Of a DNA stretch of 32,022 nt, positions 29,553 to 32,022 are shown piece after piece; the stretch's first letter is position 1; every line of letters starts with the position of its first letter. Origin of the DNA: Oscillospiraceae bacterium (GTDB lineage: Bacteria > Bacillota > Clostridia > Oscillospirales > Oscillospiraceae); the NCBI GenBank assembly GCA_017427645.1, contig JAFRSI010000099.1, positions 1 through 32,022 of the forward strand, in the 5' to 3' direction. A model generated the notes under the pieces. The model saw only the letters and a list, made by a program, of their open reading frames with translations, was not told the DNA's origin and ran no database searches. The position numbers and the translations under genes are program-made.

Positions 29553-29558
29553 TATAAT
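29553..29558 (+). promoter_or_regulatory. Extended -10 of the lysozyme operon promoter
   Basis: TATAAT (29553-29558) preceded by TGA. A possible -35 is TTTACG at 29529-29534, 18 bp upstream. Confidence 0.6.
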
Positions 29559-29597
29559 AATACAAATTGGCGAATACCGTTGGACGTAGGAGAAAGC

Positions 29598-30470
29598 ATG
29601 GGAAAGACCGCAACAAAATCGAAGCGGACCGCGCTGCGGCTGGGGATACTGCCCCCGGTCCTGCTGGCCCTGGCGGTGGCCGTGCTGGTGGGCAAGGCGC
29701 TGCGGGAGAGCGGCCGCGTGCCGGAGGATGTACCGCAGCGGAACGCGGTTTGGGTCAGCGACGGCGTGAATCTCATCGAGATCGTGCCGGACGAGAACCT
29801 TTCGGTGAACGAGCGCCCGGCGGAGGACTTCACGGCGGACGGGGACCTGATCCGCTACCGCGGCGGCGCCCGGCAGGGCGTGGACGTGTCGGCCCACCAG
29901 GAGGAGATCGACTGGACCCAGGCGGCGGAGAGCGGCATTTCATTCGCCATCGTGCGCCTGGGCTATCGGGGCGCCACGGAGGGAACGCTGTATACGGATC
30001 GTTTTTTTGAGGAGAATTACCGGGGCGCCCGGGAGGCGGGCCTGGACGTGGGCGTCTACTTCTTCTCCCAGGCGCTGACGGAGCAGGAGGCCATCCAGGA
30101 GGCCGACTACGTGCGGGAGGTCCTGGCGGGCCGGGAGCTGCAGCTGCCGGTGATGTTCGACTGGGAGATCGTGGAAAAAGAGGGGAGCCGCAGCGTGGGA
30201 AGAGAGGCGGAGGTGGTCACGGACTGCGCCGCCGCCTTCTGCCGCCGCATCGCCCAGAGCGGCTATCGGGCGGGCGTCTACTTCAACCGCCAGCAGGGCT
30301 ACCACAGCTATGATCTCCCCGCCCTGCGGGACTATACGTTCTGGGTGGCCGATCCCAACGATCATCCGGACTTCTACTACGACTTTGCCATCTGGCAGTA
30401 CACCTTCCGGGGCAGCGTCCCGGGGATCGGCGCGCCGGTGGATCGGAATATGCTGTTTGAGCAGAATTGA
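29598..30470 (+). CDS. Membrane-anchored GH25 lysozyme
   Basis: A 290-residue protein with one N-terminal hydrophobic segment (about 15-35), probably a signal anchor. The GH25 domain (about 92-290) has GVDVSAHQEEIDW (94-106) with Asp96, SFAIVRLGYRG, and the catalytic pair DWE at 188-190, followed by VYFNRQ and FAIWQYTFRGSVPGI. It cleaves peptidoglycan between N-acetylmuramic acid and N-acetylglucosamine. ATG 29598 is 5 nt after AGGAG. The neighbouring genes are a TSUP transporter and a racemase, so a link to wall turnover or wall D-amino acids is possible. Confidence 0.92.
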   Translation: MGKTATKSKRTALRLGILPPVLLALAVAVLVGKALRESGRVPEDVPQRNAVWVSDGVNLIEIVPDENLSVNERPAEDFTADGDLIRYRGGARQGVDVSAHQEEIDWTQAAESGISFAIVRLGYRGATEGTLYTDRFFEENYRGAREAGLDVGVYFFSQALTEQEAIQEADYVREVLAGRELQLPVMFDWEIVEKEGSRSVGREAEVVTDCAAAFCRRIAQSGYRAGVYFNRQQGYHSYDLPALRDYTFWVADPNDHPDFYYDFAIWQYTFRGSVPGIGAPVDRNMLFEQN

Positions 30471-30488
30471 GAGAGAGGAGGGAGCGCG

Positions 30489-31271
30489 ATGCACGCAGCC
30501 CTGTTTCCCATGGAGCTGACGGTCAGGATGGTCCTCATCGTGGTGGCGGGCGTGTTTCTGGCCTCCTTTGTGGACGGGATCGCCGGCGGCGGCGGGATCA
30601 TTTCCGTGCCCACCTATTTCCTGGCCGGTCTGCCGGCCCACCTGGCGCTGGGCACCAACAAGCTCTCCTCCGGCATCGGCACGGCGGTGTCCGCCGGCCG
30701 CTTCATCCGCAGCGGCTACGTGGACTGGAAGCTGGGCTTGCCCTCCATCGCCCTGGCCCTGGCGGGCGCCCATCTGGGAACGCGGCTGCAGCTGTCTCTG
30801 GACGAGCGATACTTAAAATGGCTGCTGCTGATCGTGCTGCCCCTGGTGGCCCTGGTGGTGCTGCGGCAGAGGACCTTTCCCGAGGAGAGAGGGGAACTGG
30901 CGCCGGGCCGCCGCGCGGCCGTCGTGCTGGGCGCCTCCCTGATCGTGGGAGCCTACGACGGCTTCTACGGCCCGGGGACGGGCACCTTTCTGATCTTGAT
31001 TTACTGCCACCTGGGCAAGCTGGATCTGCGCACCGCCTCCGGCAACGTGAAGCTGGTGAATCTCGCCAGCAACGTGGGCGCGGTGCTCACCTCCCTGATG
31101 AACGGAAAGGTGTTTATCGCCCTGGGGCTGATCGGCGCCGTGGCCTCCGTCGCCGGGCACTATATCGGCTCCGGCCTGGCCATCAAGGACGGCTCCAGGA
31201 TCGTCCGGCCCGTGGTGCTGGTGGTGCTGGGGCTGCTGGCAGTGAAGATTGTGTGGGAACTGATTGCATAG
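30489..31271 (+). CDS. TSUP family transporter (TauE/SafE)
   Basis: A 260-residue membrane protein with about 7-8 helices. It matches the TauE/SafE family of sulfite/sulfonate or organic anion exporters: the repeat segments FLASFVDGIAGGGGIISVPTYFLAGLPAHLALGTNKLSS (about 23-61) and VGAYDGFYGPGTGTF (about 149-163). The substrate is unknown. GAGGAGGGAG precedes the ATG. The gene begins 18 bp after the lysozyme and ends 9 bp before the racemase. Confidence 0.92.
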   Translation: MHAALFPMELTVRMVLIVVAGVFLASFVDGIAGGGGIISVPTYFLAGLPAHLALGTNKLSSGIGTAVSAGRFIRSGYVDWKLGLPSIALALAGAHLGTRLQLSLDERYLKWLLLIVLPLVALVVLRQRTFPEERGELAPGRRAAVVLGASLIVGAYDGFYGPGTGTFLILIYCHLGKLDLRTASGNVKLVNLASNVGAVLTSLMNGKVFIALGLIGAVASVAGHYIGSGLAIKDGSRIVRPVVLVVLGLLAVKIVWELIA

Positions 31272-31280
31272 GAGGATCAC

Positions 31281-31985
31281 ATGAGAAAGACCATCGGCAT
31301 TCTGGGCGGCATGGGGCCGCTGGCTACGGCCAACCTGTTCAAGAAGATCGTGACCATGACGAAGGCGGACGGGGACAACGACCACATCCGGGTGTATATC
31401 GACAGCAACAGCGCCATCCCCGACCGGACCGCCGCCATCCTGCAGGGCGGGCCGGACCCCACGGCGGAGATGCTCTCCGCCCTGCGCCACCTGGAGGCCT
31501 GCGGGGCAAGCTGCATCATCATGCCCTGCAATACGGCCCACTATTATCTGCCCCGCCTGCAGGCGCTGACCGGGACGCCCATCCTGGATATGCTGGAGAT
31601 CACGGCCCGGCGCTGCGCCGCCCTGTATCCCGGGAAGCGAGCCGTCATCCTGGCTACCCGGGGGACGCTGGCCACGGGGCTGTACAGCGCCGCTCTGGAG
31701 CGGCAGGGCGTGGACTTCCTGGTGCCGGACGAGAGGGAGCAGGACGTGCTGATGCACCTGATCTACGGCGTGGTAAAGGCGTCCCGGCCCCTGGCCCCGG
31801 AGAAGGAGACCTGGCGGGAGCTGCTGGACGGCCTGCGGGCCAGGGGAGCAGACTATTTCATCCTGGGCTGCACGGAGCTGCCCATCGTGGCCGCGGAGCT
31901 GGAGATCCCCGGGCCCTTCGTGGACTCCACGGAGGAGCTGGCCCGGGCTGCCATCCGCTTCTGCGGCTATGAGGTAAAGGAATAG
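31281..31985 (+). CDS. Aspartate/glutamate racemase family protein
   Basis: A 234-residue cofactor-independent racemase with two catalytic cysteines: Cys83 in MPCNTAH and Cys197 in LGCTELP. The N-terminus GILGGMGPLATANLF is diagnostic. It probably interconverts L- and D-aspartate or related acidic amino acids, possibly for wall-precursor supply. AGGAGG lies 6 nt before the ATG. It is the last gene of the lysozyme-transporter-racemase unit. Confidence 0.93.
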   Translation: MRKTIGILGGMGPLATANLFKKIVTMTKADGDNDHIRVYIDSNSAIPDRTAAILQGGPDPTAEMLSALRHLEACGASCIIMPCNTAHYYLPRLQALTGTPILDMLEITARRCAALYPGKRAVILATRGTLATGLYSAALERQGVDFLVPDEREQDVLMHLIYGVVKASRPLAPEKETWRELLDGLRARGADYFILGCTELPIVAAELEIPGPFVDSTEELARAAIRFCGYEVKE

Positions 31986-31996
31986 GACGGCAAAGC

Positions 31997-32022
31997 CGCG
32001 GCGCAGCGTATGCTGCGCCGCG
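31997..32022 (+). terminator. Terminator hairpin cut by the window edge
   Basis: CGCGGCGCAGC (31997-32007) pairs perfectly with GCTGCGCCGCG (32012-32022) around GTAT. Any T run would lie past the window. Confidence 0.6.

Noticed and set aside
27953..29833. Minus-strand open frame of 626 codons
   Set aside because: Antisense to tmcAL, the lipoprotein and part of the lysozyme gene; spans a terminator and several promoters.
30467..31972. Plus-strand open frame of 501 codons overlapping TSUP and racemase
   Set aside because: A shifted frame of two clear genes with good ribosome sites.

Overview
The window is GC-rich DNA from a spore-forming Bacillota, most likely a gut Clostridia of the Oscillospiraceae type. 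This is inferred from an alpha/beta small acid-soluble spore protein gene, an rplU-prp-rpmA cluster whose L27 carries the Prp-cleaved N-terminal extension, strong AAGGAGG-type ribosome binding sites, sigma-A promoters, and clostridial families (DUF3793, DUF5662, DUF6472, tandem-OB SSB). No rRNA, tRNA, CRISPR array, phage or transposase gene was seen.

Layout. 1-3985: a minus-strand operon for a 2-oxoacid/acetoin-type dehydrogenase complex (MBL-fold hydrolase, PPC-domain protein, E1 alpha, E1 beta, E2, the last cut by the window edge), with a divergent FadR-type GntR regulator (4140-4826) as the obvious candidate controller. 4946-7198: a CPA2 cation/proton antiporter. 7378-9956: a three-gene surface glycosylation cassette (GT2, GtrA, polytopic membrane protein). 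10206-11544: SASP, an uncharacterised convergent gene and a DUF5662 gene. 11657-12544: a stand-alone radical SAM enzyme with a strong promoter. 12639-15262: radical SAM, mtnN, luxS and an ECF S component, an S-adenosylhomocysteine recycling/AI-2 unit. 15391-16014: a double-OB SSB-like protein, followed by a hairpin-rich MITE-like non-coding block. 16300-19188: MATE transporter, membrane-anchored PI-PLC-like protein and GNAT acetyltransferase on the minus strand. 19438-20416: rplU-prp-rpmA. 20708-22567: YtrA-type GntR regulator, ABC ATPase and permease, with a palindrome lying over the promoter. 22651-23527: DUF3793 gene with a twin-operator promoter and a 58-residue protein. 23629-24909: obg. 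25001-27187: DUF6472, sdaAB, sdaAA and an orphan barstar-like gene. 27359-28546: tmcAL. 28556-31985: DUF3298 lipoprotein, GH25 lysozyme, TSUP transporter and Asp/Glu racemase.

Most of the content is housekeeping or ordinary accessory metabolism. The points most worth a second look are the twin GTTAGT-N4-ACTAAC operators at DUF3793, the SASP gene that has no stop codon before its terminator, the nested-hairpin element at 16018-16274, the orphan barstar after serine dehydratase, and the linkage of an ECF S component to mtnN-luxS. I do not see a clearly new multi-gene defence or biosynthetic system.
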